From: Candidatus Flexifilum breve
Lineage (GTDB): Bacteria > Chloroflexota > Anaerolineae > Aggregatilineales > Phototrophicaceae
Assembly (NCBI GenBank): GCA_016717205.1
Contig: JADKGC010000003.1
Span: 744,001-808,000 of the forward strand
Length of the DNA: 64,000 bases
Direction of reading: 5' to 3'
Both the position numbers and the translations under genes were made by a program. How positions within the stretch are numbered: the stretch's first letter is position 1; the number at the start of each line of letters is the position of its first letter. Below the pieces are notes generated by a model. It was given only the letters and a program-made list of their open reading frames with translations. It was not told where the DNA came from and searched no databases. Below, piece after piece: positions 42,313 through 51,640 of the stretch.

Positions 42313-43416
42313 CTAGGCCTGCTGCTGAGTCTGAACAGCCTGTTCGATGTACGCCAGAAGCTCCCGCTTGAACACCGCGGTGTCAAACTGTTCGGCATGC
42401 CGACGAATCACCCCTGTATCATACCGCGAAGCGTCGAAATCGCGCAGCACGTTGACAAGGCTTTCCACCGTGAGATCGGCGAACACTTCCCCCGTACGCC
42501 CCGGAATAACCGTGTCGAGCGCGCCACCGCCGCCATACGCGATCACCGGGCGACCCGCCGCTTGCGCTTGCACCGGCGTGATGCCGAAATCTTCCAATCC
42601 GGGGAAGAGGAACGCTTTGCAGCGCGCCATCAGCCCCGGCAGTTGCTCGTCCGGCACATAGCCGAGGAAGTCGACGGTTGGCCCGGCCAGCGCCTTGAGC
42701 TTCTCCAGATCACGCCCGCGTCCCGCGACCTTGAGCGGCAGTCCAAGCTGCGTCGCCGCCTGCACCGCCAGGTCGATGCGCTTGTACGGGATGAGGCGCG
42801 ACACCACGAGGTAGTAATCTTCGACCTGTTCCGGCGGCACGGGCTGAAAGCGTGTCGTGTCGACGGGCGGGAAGATGATGACCGAGTCGCGCCCGTAGTA
42901 TGTTTTGATGCGCGCCTGAATCTCCGTCGAGATGGCGATGAAATGCGTCACGCGCCGCGCCGCGTCGAGATCCCAGCTCCGCAGCGCCGCGATGAGCGGG
43001 CGCAGCCCGGCCTGCGTCAGCTTGCCGAAACCTTCACGCTGAATATAGGCATCAAGCTGCCACACGTAGCGCGTCGGCGCGAGGCAGTAGCAGATGTGAA
43101 TCGTGCGTCCGCTCCACCGCAGGCCGTGACAAAAGCCGCTCTTGTTGGTGAGGATAACATCATACGCGGAGAGATCCAGCCCGCCCCACGCCAGCGGATA
43201 CACGGGCAAGTAGGGCTGATGATGCGCGTGAATGCCCGGCAGTTTGTCGATCCACAGCGGGCGGATATCCCATTGGCGATAGGCAGCGGGCATTAGATCA
43301 GGGGCATAAATACTGGTATAGACGGGGCTGTCGGGGAACATGTCGACGAGCGTTTCGAGGACGTCTTCCGCGCCGCCGCGCTGATTCAGCCAGTCATGGA
43401 CGAGGGCAAGTTTCAC
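42313..43416 (-). CDS. GT4-family glycosyltransferase
   Basis: About 367 aa, GT-B fold. GTG 43416 starts VKLALVHDWLNQRGGAEDVL, typical of WbaZ-like mannosyltransferases. The C-terminal donor site has LFPGLEDFGITPVQAQAAGRP: the EX7E motif reads E275 and Q283, so the second Glu is Gln. It transfers sugars from a nucleotide donor to a lipid-linked intermediate on the cytoplasmic face. It opens an operon with a Wzz-like protein and a secreted PPC protein. Confidence 0.88.
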   Translation of the reverse strand: MKLALVHDWLNQRGGAEDVLETLVDMFPDSPVYTSIYAPDLMPAAYRQWDIRPLWIDKLPGIHAHHQPYLPVYPLAWGGLDLSAYDVILTNKSGFCHGLRWSGRTIHICYCLAPTRYVWQLDAYIQREGFGKLTQAGLRPLIAALRSWDLDAARRVTHFIAISTEIQARIKTYYGRDSVIIFPPVDTTRFQPVPPEQVEDYYLVVSRLIPYKRIDLAVQAATQLGLPLKVAGRGRDLEKLKALAGPTVDFLGYVPDEQLPGLMARCKAFLFPGLEDFGITPVQAQAAGRPVIAYGGGGALDTVIPGRTGEVFADLTVESLVNVLRDFDASRYDTGVIRRHAEQFDTAVFKRELLAYIEQAVQTQQQA

Positions 43417-43491
43417 GGGCAGACCGCCCGGCTGATGAGCATAGCATTTCCTTCCGCGCGGCAAACCAATGAGCGCCGCCGCGATCGGACG

Positions 43492-46400
43492 CTATTCTAG
43501 CACGGAAGGCGCGTTGAGAAACGCTTGCAGATCCGCGCTGAGCGGCGCAAGTTCAGTGTGCTGCTCGTCGTTGACGATGCGCTCCACCTCGGCGGGCACT
43601 AACTGCTGCTCAATGCGCTGGCGCAGCGCCGCCTCTTCGCCGGGGTCGCGATGCAGCGGTTTGGCGTAGCGCAGAATCGCGCCGAAGCAGCGCGCGGCCA
43701 ATTCAGGCTGACGACGGTACAGCGCCAGATCCGCTACCCCATACAGACCATGCAGCACGCCGATCAAGTTGTCGATCTGCAGCCCGATTTCCAGCCATTG
43801 GCGAGCGCTGGCAGTCGCCTCAGCCCACTTGCGGAGGGAAATCTGCACCTGCAGCAGCGCCCCGAGTTGGTTGGCCGTGCTCTGTGGGCGCTTGATCTGC
43901 TGGCAGAGGGCAATGCCGCGTAGAAAATAGCTTTCAGACGCTTCGAGTTCACCGAACTGAGCGCTGAGATAACCGAGATTACCGTGTAACTGGGAGAGCG
44001 CGATCTGCGCGCCGGATGTTTCACCCAAGCGGATGCAAACATCTCCCCAGCGCCGCGCCTCCGCGTAATCGCCTTTGGTCGCGTAGATCGCCGTGAGCGT
44101 ATTGGTCGTATTGACCATCGCAAACCGGTCGCTGTGCTTCTCGTTGAGTTCCAACGCCTGCAAAGCATAGTGCACCGCTTGATCGAAATTCTTATCCAAA
44201 AAGTACGCCGACGCGAAGATGTTGTAAGCGCGTCCGATCCAATACTCCAGACCGAGAGCCGAAGCGATGCTCAATGCCCGCTGGCCCAGCGCGATCATTT
44301 GCGCTGTCTCACCCAGGTCATAGAAGATGACCGCGTAGTTCATCAGCGTTTCGATGACGGTCACGTCCTGTCGGTCAGCATACAGGCGGAGCGCCTCTTC
44401 TATCTGGCTGCGCGCGACCTTGAGATCACCGCGACGCACGTTCAACATACCGAGCAAGACAAGCGCTCCGGCGCGCATGGCCGGATCTTGGCGCTCTTCC
44501 GCCACCTCAAGCACACTCTGAGCGACCGCCTCGGCTGGCTGATGTTCGAACAATTGGTAGAGCGCTTTGCCGTACAGCAGTTGGAGCGCGATGCGCTCCG
44601 GCAACAACGCAGCATCCGCTGTCGCTGTCAGCATTTCATCCAGCAGCCTGCGCAGCAATTTGTATTCCCCGCGCCGAAACAAGTTCTCGCATTCGCGCTG
44701 GGCATAGCGCAGCGCCATCGCGACTTCCCCAGCGGCCCGCCACCATGTATATAAGCGTCCAAAGTAGTTCAGGTCATCGGGGTAAATGGCCTCGACAGCC
44801 AGCGCCGCCCGCCGATAATCTTCCGGACGGGCGAGATGCAGCAGCCCCTCGCGCATTTTGTCATGACTGAAGCGCAGCGACCCGGCGCGCGTGGTGATCA
44901 GCGCGACATTGATGCCGCGCACCATCCACGCATCAAGATCCGCCTCCGAATCCAATTTACGTACATAAGCCAAGTCAATTTCGCGGCCATAGAGTGCGGC
45001 CAAAATCATGAGCACCTGCTCAGATTCCGGGAGCAAACGTAAACGTCGCACGCTGATATCGAGCATGCCTTGGGAGAGCACAGTCTCAGGCAAGGTCTCG
45101 CGTCCAATTTCGCGCAGGCTCCCCGACGTCTGCGCCAGCGTCCGCAGCGTTTCCACGAGGAAGAACGCATTGCCTTCGGTGTGATGCATGAGGAAATCAA
45201 CAACCTGGGGATCGCGCCCGCTCTCACCCAGAATGGCGGGGCTGAGCAAGCGGATTTCGTCGTACGTGAACGGCAGCAGCGTCAGCACCTGCGCCGCTGG
45301 GAACAGATCCGGCATCAGGAGCGCTTCATCCGGGCGATACGACGCGATGATGATCATGGGCAGATCTTTCACCTGCTCGACGAGCTGCACCAGCGGGTAC
45401 AAGCTTTCCGTCAGCCAGTGAATATCTTCCACGAGCAGCATCGTCGGCGTGTGCAGCCGTATAAAGACATCGGTGATCGTCAGGCTCATGCGCTGCTGAT
45501 ATTGTTCGCCATCCAACCGGGCAGCTACGTCGACGCGCCGCCCTTGCAGCGCATCAATATCCGGCACAATGTCCTTGAGGATGCTCAGCTCGCTCTCGTG
45601 CATCGGCACTTTGAGGGCGAGCGCGCGCAGCGGTTCATACCACAATTGGAACGGCTGGCTGTCGTTCTCCAGCGCCTGCCCGACGATGACGTTCATGCCG
45701 TGCACGAGCCCGCGAATGCGCAGTTCGTCGAGCAAGCGGGACTTTCCCACGCCCGACTCCCCGCCGATCAGGTATGCGCCGCCGCGCCCGTAGGTCGCCG
45801 CCCGCAGCGCCTCTTCGAGCAGTCTTTGCTCAGTCTCCCGCCCCACAAACGGCGCGGCCTGCAAAAAGCTTTCGCGGATGACCGCATCTTCGCTCGTCAG
45901 CGGCATGTCTGACGCTCTGAGCAGATCGACGATCACGCTGGCGGCGTCGCTGTAGCGGGTGTTGCGGTCACGCGTGAGCAGCCGCGCGATGACGGCCGTC
46001 ACATCCGGATTGGTCACCGCGGCGACGGGGTGCATATCAGGCGTTTCATGCTGAATACTGTGCATCAGCTTGGTGATATTGCGCGTCTGATACGGGAAGT
46101 GCCCCGTGTACAGCTCGTACGCAATCAGCCCGACCGCGTATAGGTCACTTTGCGCGCTGCATGTGCTGCCACTGAAGATTTCGGGCGCGATATATGCCAG
46201 CGTGCCCGAAAGATCGCTCACAAGATTAGCTTCGGAGACCAGCCCGAAATCGAGCAAGCGCAGCTTACCCCCGCTGTACAACAGGTTATCCGGCTTGATG
46301 TCGCGGTGCACGACCCCATGTCGGTGCAGGTAGGCTAAGCCTTGCAGTAGTTCGATCAACAGGCAGGTTTTCGCGTGCATGTTCAGCCCCAACATCTGGC

Positions 46401-46734
46401 TGAACTGCAGGATATTCTGCGGCAGGTCCAGAATTTCCATCGTGAAGTACGGCTGATCGTGATCAGTGAAGCCGTAATCCATCACGCTGATAATATTGGG
46501 GTGGCGCAGCGCCGCCAGCGTGCGGAACTCATTCGCCAGCGAGATGCGGCTGGCTTTCGGCGTTTGATCGGGCGTAGCGCTGCCCGCGCGCACGATCTTT
46601 AACGCCACACGCGTCGCGGTGAGGCGATCAAAGGCTTCATAGACGATGCCCATGCCCCCCTGCCCCAAGACGCCGTGCAGTTCATACCGGCGGGCAATCG
46701 TCTCAAATGCATTCAGTGCAGAAACCGATACCAT
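43492..46734 (-). CDS. Ser/Thr protein kinase fused to AAA ATPase and TPR-like repeats (PknK-like)
   Basis: 1080 aa. The kinase domain (about 16-275) has the GQGGMG loop, K46, HRDIKPDN at 143-150 (catalytic D145) and DFG at 162-164. It is followed by an ATPase with P-loop GGESGVGKS (324-332) and the Walker B stretch MLLVEDIHWL, then about 480 residues of tetratricopeptide-like helices (LNYFGRLYTWWRAAGEVAMA, ALNVRRGDLKVARSQI). The order is that of PknK/LuxR-MalT-like signal integrators. It phosphorylates or senses unknown targets. No transcriptional HTH domain is seen at the C-terminus. It is single, with a 80-bp gap to rnhB. Confidence 0.92.
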   Translation of the reverse strand: MVSVSALNAFETIARRYELHGVLGQGGMGIVYEAFDRLTATRVALKIVRAGSATPDQTPKASRISLANEFRTLAALRHPNIISVMDYGFTDHDQPYFTMEILDLPQNILQFSQMLGLNMHAKTCLLIELLQGLAYLHRHGVVHRDIKPDNLLYSGGKLRLLDFGLVSEANLVSDLSGTLAYIAPEIFSGSTCSAQSDLYAVGLIAYELYTGHFPYQTRNITKLMHSIQHETPDMHPVAAVTNPDVTAVIARLLTRDRNTRYSDAASVIVDLLRASDMPLTSEDAVIRESFLQAAPFVGRETEQRLLEEALRAATYGRGGAYLIGGESGVGKSRLLDELRIRGLVHGMNVIVGQALENDSQPFQLWYEPLRALALKVPMHESELSILKDIVPDIDALQGRRVDVAARLDGEQYQQRMSLTITDVFIRLHTPTMLLVEDIHWLTESLYPLVQLVEQVKDLPMIIIASYRPDEALLMPDLFPAAQVLTLLPFTYDEIRLLSPAILGESGRDPQVVDFLMHHTEGNAFFLVETLRTLAQTSGSLREIGRETLPETVLSQGMLDISVRRLRLLPESEQVLMILAALYGREIDLAYVRKLDSEADLDAWMVRGINVALITTRAGSLRFSHDKMREGLLHLARPEDYRRAALAVEAIYPDDLNYFGRLYTWWRAAGEVAMALRYAQRECENLFRRGEYKLLRRLLDEMLTATADAALLPERIALQLLYGKALYQLFEHQPAEAVAQSVLEVAEERQDPAMRAGALVLLGMLNVRRGDLKVARSQIEEALRLYADRQDVTVIETLMNYAVIFYDLGETAQMIALGQRALSIASALGLEYWIGRAYNIFASAYFLDKNFDQAVHYALQALELNEKHSDRFAMVNTTNTLTAIYATKGDYAEARRWGDVCIRLGETSGAQIALSQLHGNLGYLSAQFGELEASESYFLRGIALCQQIKRPQSTANQLGALLQVQISLRKWAEATASARQWLEIGLQIDNLIGVLHGLYGVADLALYRRQPELAARCFGAILRYAKPLHRDPGEEAALRQRIEQQLVPAEVERIVNDEQHTELAPLSADLQAFLNAPSVLE

Positions 46735-46814
46735 AGCATCCCGCAGTACGTTAGATCACCTTAATCATTCTATACGAGATTCCGAACGCCAGAATAAATG
46801 AGTAAAAAGCCATA

Positions 46815-47468
46815 TCAAAACAGGCGTAATTGGCGCAATGGGGCGAAGGTCATGCGGTGCAGCGGCGTCGGGCCATGCTCGCGGAGCGCCGTGTGATGGG
46901 TCGCCACGCCATAGCCTTTGTGCCCGGCAAAACCGTAACCGGGATACTGCGCGTCGTACTCGACCATCCAGCCATCCCGCGCGACTTTCGCGAGAATGCT
47001 GGCGGCGGCGATGCTCAGCGACAGGCTGTCGCCTTTAATGAGCGCGGTGTGCGGGAGCTGGCGGTTCGTCCAGCGAATGGAGTCGATCAGCAGGTAGTCC
47101 GGGGTGACCTGCGCCTGCACGAGGGCGAGCGCGCGTTCCATCGCCAGGCAGGTCGCCGGGACAATGCCGAGCGCATCGATCTCGTGGGCTTCAGCGCGAC
47201 CGACGCCCCACGCCCGCGCGGTCGTCTGGATGCGCTCAACCAGATTGCCCCGTGCCCGCGCGCTGACCTGTTTGCTGTCGTAGACGCCAGCGAGGAGCTG
47301 CGCGACATCGTCACGGTCGAGGGGGAGGCAGACCGCTCCCGCCGCCACCGGCCCCGCCCACGCGCCGCGGCCTGCCTCGTCGATCCCGACAATGACACGA
47401 TAGCCCGCCGCCACCAGGGCGTGTTCGTGCAGCAGGCCAGCCGTGCCGGGCGCGTGCGGCGCGGTCAT
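46815..47468 (-). CDS. rnhB: Ribonuclease HII
   Basis: 217 aa. Removes RNA from RNA-DNA hybrids (ribonucleotide excision, primer removal). The catalytic carboxylates are D30 and E31 in GIDEAGRGAWAGPV, with LLIDSIRW and KGDSLSLSIAAASILAKVARD (20 or fewer in a row shown as SLSIAAASILAKVARD). It overlaps the upstream glycosyltransferase by 4 bp (ATGA), so it is cotranslated. Confidence 0.95.
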   Translation of the reverse strand: MTAPHAPGTAGLLHEHALVAAGYRVIVGIDEAGRGAWAGPVAAGAVCLPLDRDDVAQLLAGVYDSKQVSARARGNLVERIQTTARAWGVGRAEAHEIDALGIVPATCLAMERALALVQAQVTPDYLLIDSIRWTNRQLPHTALIKGDSLSLSIAAASILAKVARDGWMVEYDAQYPGYGFAGHKGYGVATHHTALREHGPTPLHRMTFAPLRQLRLF

Positions 47469-48241
47469 TTGCCGACGGGAATATACACACCCGCCCGCCA
47501 GTTGCGCTGAATATCCCAGATTTCACGCAGCAGTTTGAGCGAGTCCTGAACGAGGCGCATGCGGCTGTCCGCATCAAAGTACCACGTGATCGGCACTTCG
47601 CGGATCGTGTAGCCGCGCTTCTTCGCGAGAAACAGAATTTCGATGTCGAAGCCGATACCCGTCATCTGCTGCACACTGAACAGGTCTTCGGCGGCGCGGC
47701 GGTTGAACATCTTGAAGCCGCACTGGGTATCTTCGAAGCCACGCACAGCAGTCAGCTTGATGATCCAGTTATTGACGCGCCCCATAAAATGGCGGTATTC
47801 CGGCTCATTGATGCGCTGCGCGCCTGCGCCTTCCCGCGTGCCGATACTCACATCGTAGCCATCAGCGTACGGGGGCAGAAACTTGACGATTTCTTCGATA
47901 GGCATCGAGAGATCCACATCGCAGATGAAGCGGTATTCGCCCTGCGCCGCCAGCATGCCCGCTTTGACTGCCAGCCCTTTGCCGCGCGTTTGTACCACCA
48001 TCAATTTGACGTAGGGATGTTCCACAGCAAACGCCTGCGTCACTTCAGCGGTGCGGTCGTGACTGCCATTCTCCACGACGATCACTTCGGCGCTGAACGA
48101 TTGGCTCGCCAGAAACGCATCAATTTTCGCGAGGCTGGGGGGAAGCCGATGTTCCTCGTTGTGCGCGGGCATAATGATCGAAAGCAGGGGGCGCTGTTCA
48201 GGGGTCAAAACTGATTCTCCGTAAGCGCGTTCCACGCGCAT
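47465..48241 (-). CDS. GT2 glycosyltransferase, dolichyl-phosphate-glucose/mannose synthase type
   Basis: 258 aa, no TM helix. LSIIMPAHNEEHRLPPSL, DVDLSMPIEEIVKFL with the DxD-like acid pair, and TQCGFKMFNRRAAEDLF are typical of polyprenyl-phosphate hexose synthases (Dpm1/Alg5-like). It would use a nucleotide sugar to charge a lipid carrier. ATG follows AAGGTGAGG. The stop overlaps rnhB; the upstream gene is another GT2, so both belong to one minus-strand operon. Confidence 0.88.
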   Translation of the reverse strand: MRVERAYGESVLTPEQRPLLSIIMPAHNEEHRLPPSLAKIDAFLASQSFSAEVIVVENGSHDRTAEVTQAFAVEHPYVKLMVVQTRGKGLAVKAGMLAAQGEYRFICDVDLSMPIEEIVKFLPPYADGYDVSIGTREGAGAQRINEPEYRHFMGRVNNWIIKLTAVRGFEDTQCGFKMFNRRAAEDLFSVQQMTGIGFDIEILFLAKKRGYTIREVPITWYFDADSRMRLVQDSLKLLREIWDIQRNWRAGVYIPVGK

Positions 48242-48269
48242 GTATTTACCTCACCTTGATCGCTGGGAA

Positions 48270-49226
48270 TCAACCCACGCCGTCCGAAGTCAGCAGCGCG
48301 TCGATCTCCGCAGCCGAGACGCGGCACAGCGCCTGCACCGAGCGCCGCTTCCTGAGCATCCGCGGCAGCCCGATGATTCCGGCGATCATCCCGCGCAGTT
48401 TCGCTCGCGCCGCCTGGCCACGCCACGCACGGATTGCCGCCCATGCCTGCCGCGCCTGCGCCCGTAGAATCTGCCCGCCATATTTGCGCCACAGCGCGCC
48501 GGGCAAATTCTTGACGAGGATGAAGATCAAATTGCGCCCGTCATAGTAACTGGCGGTCACTCCGCCGCCAGTTGCCGACAGATGATGGTACACGATTGCG
48601 GCGGGTGTGTAAAGACAGCGCCAACCGCTCAGATTGACGCGCCAACCGAGGTCGACATCCTCGCCGGAAAAGAAGAAATCGTCGTCCAGCAGCCCGATCT
48701 GGTCGAGCATAACGCGGCGGTACGCGGACGAACCGCCGCACGCGCTGAAGACGTATTCCTCGCGGTCAAACTGGCCTTCGTCCTTCTGCCACACGCCGCG
48801 ATTCCCGGCACGCCCATCCGTGGTGAAGAAGTCGCCCGTCGTATGGATGTGATCGCGCTTTTCGAACAGCAGCATTTTGCTGGCCACGCTGCCGACTTCG
48901 GGATGCCGCGCGAACGCATCGACCACCGCCGCCGCCCACTCGGGATCCACTTCGGTGTCGTTGTTGAGCAGCGCCACGATCTCCCCGGTGGCGGCGCGCA
49001 TCCCCGTGTTACATGCGCCGGTAAAACCGGTGTTCGTCGGCAGTTCGATCAGCTTGACCCACGGGTACTCCCGCTGGATCAAATCCTGCGAGCCATCGCT
49101 CGACGCATTGTCGACGATGAGCACTTCGAGCGCGGGGTGTGTTTGCTGGCGGAGCGCCTCCAGGCACACGGGCAAGAAGCGCGCTCCGTTCCAGTTCGGG
49201 ATGACGATTGAGAGCGTGACCGGCAT
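48270..49226 (-). CDS. GT2 glycosyltransferase (rhamnosyltransferase-like)
   Basis: 318 aa from ATG 49226 (MPVTLSIVIPNWNG), which overlaps the aminotransferase stop (TAATG). The GT2 nucleotide loop is VLIVDNASSDGSQ, the DxD region LLNNDTEVDPEW, and SGEDVDLGWRVNL is the catalytic ED block. The longer upstream start would run through the aminotransferase and is rejected. It resembles polysaccharide rhamnosyl- or galactofuranosyl-transferases. dTDP-rhamnose genes are in the window, so rhamnose is a fair guess. Confidence 0.88.
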   Translation of the reverse strand: MPVTLSIVIPNWNGARFLPVCLEALRQQTHPALEVLIVDNASSDGSQDLIQREYPWVKLIELPTNTGFTGACNTGMRAATGEIVALLNNDTEVDPEWAAAVVDAFARHPEVGSVASKMLLFEKRDHIHTTGDFFTTDGRAGNRGVWQKDEGQFDREEYVFSACGGSSAYRRVMLDQIGLLDDDFFFSGEDVDLGWRVNLSGWRCLYTPAAIVYHHLSATGGGVTASYYDGRNLIFILVKNLPGALWRKYGGQILRAQARQAWAAIRAWRGQAARAKLRGMIAGIIGLPRMLRKRRSVQALCRVSAAEIDALLTSDGVG

Positions 49227-50572
49227 TAGACAATCGTGTCCAGTACGCTGCCGAGGATGCTGATGATCTCGTCGACTTCCGCCGCGCTGATGACGAGCGG
49301 CGGTGCGAAAGCGAGCGTGCTGCCGCCGTTGCGCGTGCGCAGCCCGCGATCCTGACACATGCGCATGACTTTAGCCGCCAGCGCCGGGTCGGCCGTCTTG
49401 GAGTCTTTGTCGCTCACCAGTTCCACACCGCAGATCAAACCGAGGCCGCGCACATCGCCGACAAAGCGGAACTCTTTGAACGCTTCCAGACCTGCTTGCA
49501 GGCGCGCGCCCATCTGCGCGGCATGTTCGACCAGCTTCTCATCCTCAATCAGTTCGAGGTTGCGCAGCGCAACCGCGCACGCCGTCGCGTGACCGGAATA
49601 GGTATAGCCATGCATCCAGCTATCGGTATCCGGCGCGCTCTGAATCGCATCGTAAATCGCATCACTGATCTGGTTGCCGCCGAGCGGTTGGTAGCCGCTG
49701 GTGATCGCCTTGGCGAACGACAGAATATCGGGCTGCACGCCGTAGCGGTTCAAGCCGAACAGTTCGCCTGTGCGCCCAAAGCCTGTGATCACCTCGTCGG
49801 CGATCAGCAGCACATTGTACTGGTCGCAGATTTCGCGGATGCGGGGGAAGTAGTCGTCGGGCGGGACGATGACGCCGCCGACGCCCTGCACCGGCTCGGC
49901 GATGAACGCCGCGACCGTCTCCGGCCCTTCACGCAGAATCGCTTCTTCGAGGAGGCGAGCCGCCGCCGTGCCGATCGTTTCACCGGGTTTGACTTCACCG
50001 TCAAAGCGGTAAGGATACGGCGCGCCGATATGCACGAAACCGGGGACTGCCGGGCCAAACATCTTGTGATAGCGTTCGATGCCTGTCGCGAAGGTCGCCG
50101 CCAGCGTGATGCCGTGGTAGGCGAACTTGCGCGCGATGATCTTCACTTTTTCCGGCTTGCCCAACCGCTTGAAGTAGTAGCGGGCGATTTTAAAAGCGCT
50201 GTCATTCGCTTCTGACCCGCCGGAGGTGAAAAAGGTCGTTTTGAGGTTGGCATACGCATAACCGGAGAGCTTTTTCGCCAACTGGGTTGCGGGGATGTTG
50301 GTCATGCCCGCGAAATTCGAGGTGAAGGCCATGCGTTTCATCTGGTCGTAGGCGGCCTGCGCCAGTTCTTCGCGCCCATAGCCGACATCGACGTTCCACA
50401 GCCCCGCCATCCCGTCGAGGATTTTGCGGCCGTCGGCGGTGTAGAGATACACGCCTTCGCCGCGCTCAATCACCAGTGGATCGGCGTGCGTTTTCGGGTG
50501 CTGGAGCGGGTGGAGCTGCAGCTTGTCCTGTTCCTGTAAAGTGGCATTATCCAGTTGAGAAGTGGTCATCAT
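49226..50572 (-). CDS. Class III (omega) aminotransferase
   Basis: 448 aa. PLP Lys288 in SFAKAITSGYQPLGG, Asp259 in LLIADEVITGFGRTG, and GSEANDSAFKIARYY mark a fold type I class III enzyme, close to beta-alanine/pyruvate or putrescine-type transaminases. It moves an amino group between omega-amines and keto acids. It is coupled by a 1-bp stop/start overlap to a glycosyltransferase, so an amino-sugar role is conceivable, but the motif set is that of small-molecule enzymes. Confidence 0.92.
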   Translation of the reverse strand: MMTTSQLDNATLQEQDKLQLHPLQHPKTHADPLVIERGEGVYLYTADGRKILDGMAGLWNVDVGYGREELAQAAYDQMKRMAFTSNFAGMTNIPATQLAKKLSGYAYANLKTTFFTSGGSEANDSAFKIARYYFKRLGKPEKVKIIARKFAYHGITLAATFATGIERYHKMFGPAVPGFVHIGAPYPYRFDGEVKPGETIGTAAARLLEEAILREGPETVAAFIAEPVQGVGGVIVPPDDYFPRIREICDQYNVLLIADEVITGFGRTGELFGLNRYGVQPDILSFAKAITSGYQPLGGNQISDAIYDAIQSAPDTDSWMHGYTYSGHATACAVALRNLELIEDEKLVEHAAQMGARLQAGLEAFKEFRFVGDVRGLGLICGVELVSDKDSKTADPALAAKVMRMCQDRGLRTRNGGSTLAFAPPLVISAAEVDEIISILGSVLDTIV

Positions 50573-50611
50573 AAGCGCCTTTTTTTGGTTTGGTCATGCT
50601 GGCTACCGAGT

Positions 50612-51538
50612 CTATATCGAGAACATGCTGTTGTACAGGACATGGAATAGCGAGGGCGCGATCAGGTTACGCGACCGCTCGAAAATGTAGCCGAACGCCA
50701 GCCCTAACCCCATCTGAAACGCCAGTGTACTCGCCAACGCCGTGAGCACCCCGCCCGGTTCGCCGAAATTGCTGTAGCCGAGGCCGACATGCCACACACC
50801 GAAGATCACGGCTTGCAGCACCAGCGCCCACCCCGGCGACAGCAGGCGGCGCAGTCGGATTTGCAGCGCGCCCCGGAACAAGAATTCCTCGAAGAAGCCG
50901 TTGTTGAGCGCGTTGGACAGGATCACCTGCCCCACCCAACTGAGCAGCGCCCCGTTGACGATCAAATAGGCGATAGCCAGCACGGGCACGATGCACCAGA
51001 TGAACGTCACGCGCAGGACGCGGTGACCGCGCCCTAACCCGAGATCCGGCAGCTTGGCACCGAGCAGCAGGAGCAAAATCAGCGGAATGACGAAGTACAA
51101 CACGGGGTTGGTCAGGTAATTGTCGTTGCCGAACGTCCGCCCACTGAAGCGTTCAAGCGCGTCGACCAACGGCGTCCAACCCGGAATAACGGTGTTGAAC
51201 GGGATGAGATCATGAAACTGCATCCCACGGAGCCCCGTCAACCCGATGAGGAGGAAAATCACGGCGAGCTGCAAATAGATTTTGCGCCGCTCCCCGGCGT
51301 CCACTTCGGCAAGGTGCGGGTTGGGTTGGGTGTTCAGCGCCGTGATCAGCATGAACACGGCGATCCCCGTGAGGCTGGCGAGGCCGCCCCAGGGCGTATG
51401 CCCATAGGCGAGCAGCACGACCGCGCCGATCACCCACAGGGCGATGAACGCCAGAGTCGCGCGGGAACGAAAAGTTTCAGACAGAATGGATTGGGCTTGC
51501 TGCCGAACCGATGGTGTGGCTAAAGCGTGGGCGGTCAT
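50612..51538 (-). CDS. CPBP-family intramembrane glutamic endopeptidase
   Basis: 308 aa, eight or so TM helices. The paired catalytic Glu is in NGFFEEFLFRGAL, and the third conserved motif is FGVWHVGLG with a His. Family members cleave or process peptides and prenylated proteins in the membrane. ATG 51538 is chosen because AAGGGAG precedes it; the 51565 start lacks that. It lies 39 bp upstream of the aminotransferase gene, same strand. Confidence 0.9.
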   Translation of the reverse strand: MTAHALATPSVRQQAQSILSETFRSRATLAFIALWVIGAVVLLAYGHTPWGGLASLTGIAVFMLITALNTQPNPHLAEVDAGERRKIYLQLAVIFLLIGLTGLRGMQFHDLIPFNTVIPGWTPLVDALERFSGRTFGNDNYLTNPVLYFVIPLILLLLLGAKLPDLGLGRGHRVLRVTFIWCIVPVLAIAYLIVNGALLSWVGQVILSNALNNGFFEEFLFRGALQIRLRRLLSPGWALVLQAVIFGVWHVGLGYSNFGEPGGVLTALASTLAFQMGLGLAFGYIFERSRNLIAPSLFHVLYNSMFSI

Positions 51539-51602
51539 GGTGCTCCCTTGAATGGCACCGCGCACAGATTAAACCGCTGACGAGGATGAAAGGGTACGGT
51601 GA

Positions 51603-51628
51603 GAGCAGGGACAAGGTGGTCCCTGCTC
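51603..51628 (-). terminator. GC-rich hairpin after rmlD
   Basis: GAGCAGGGAC pairs exactly with GTCCCTGCTC around a 6-nt loop, 12 bp past the rmlD stop. No T-run follows. Confidence 0.6.
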
Positions 51629-51640
51629 GGTCGTGCGCGG

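Noticed and set aside
48270..49358. Longer start for the GT2 gene at 49358
   Set aside because: It runs into the aminotransferase gene; ATG 49226 begins the GT2 motif LSIVIPNWNG.
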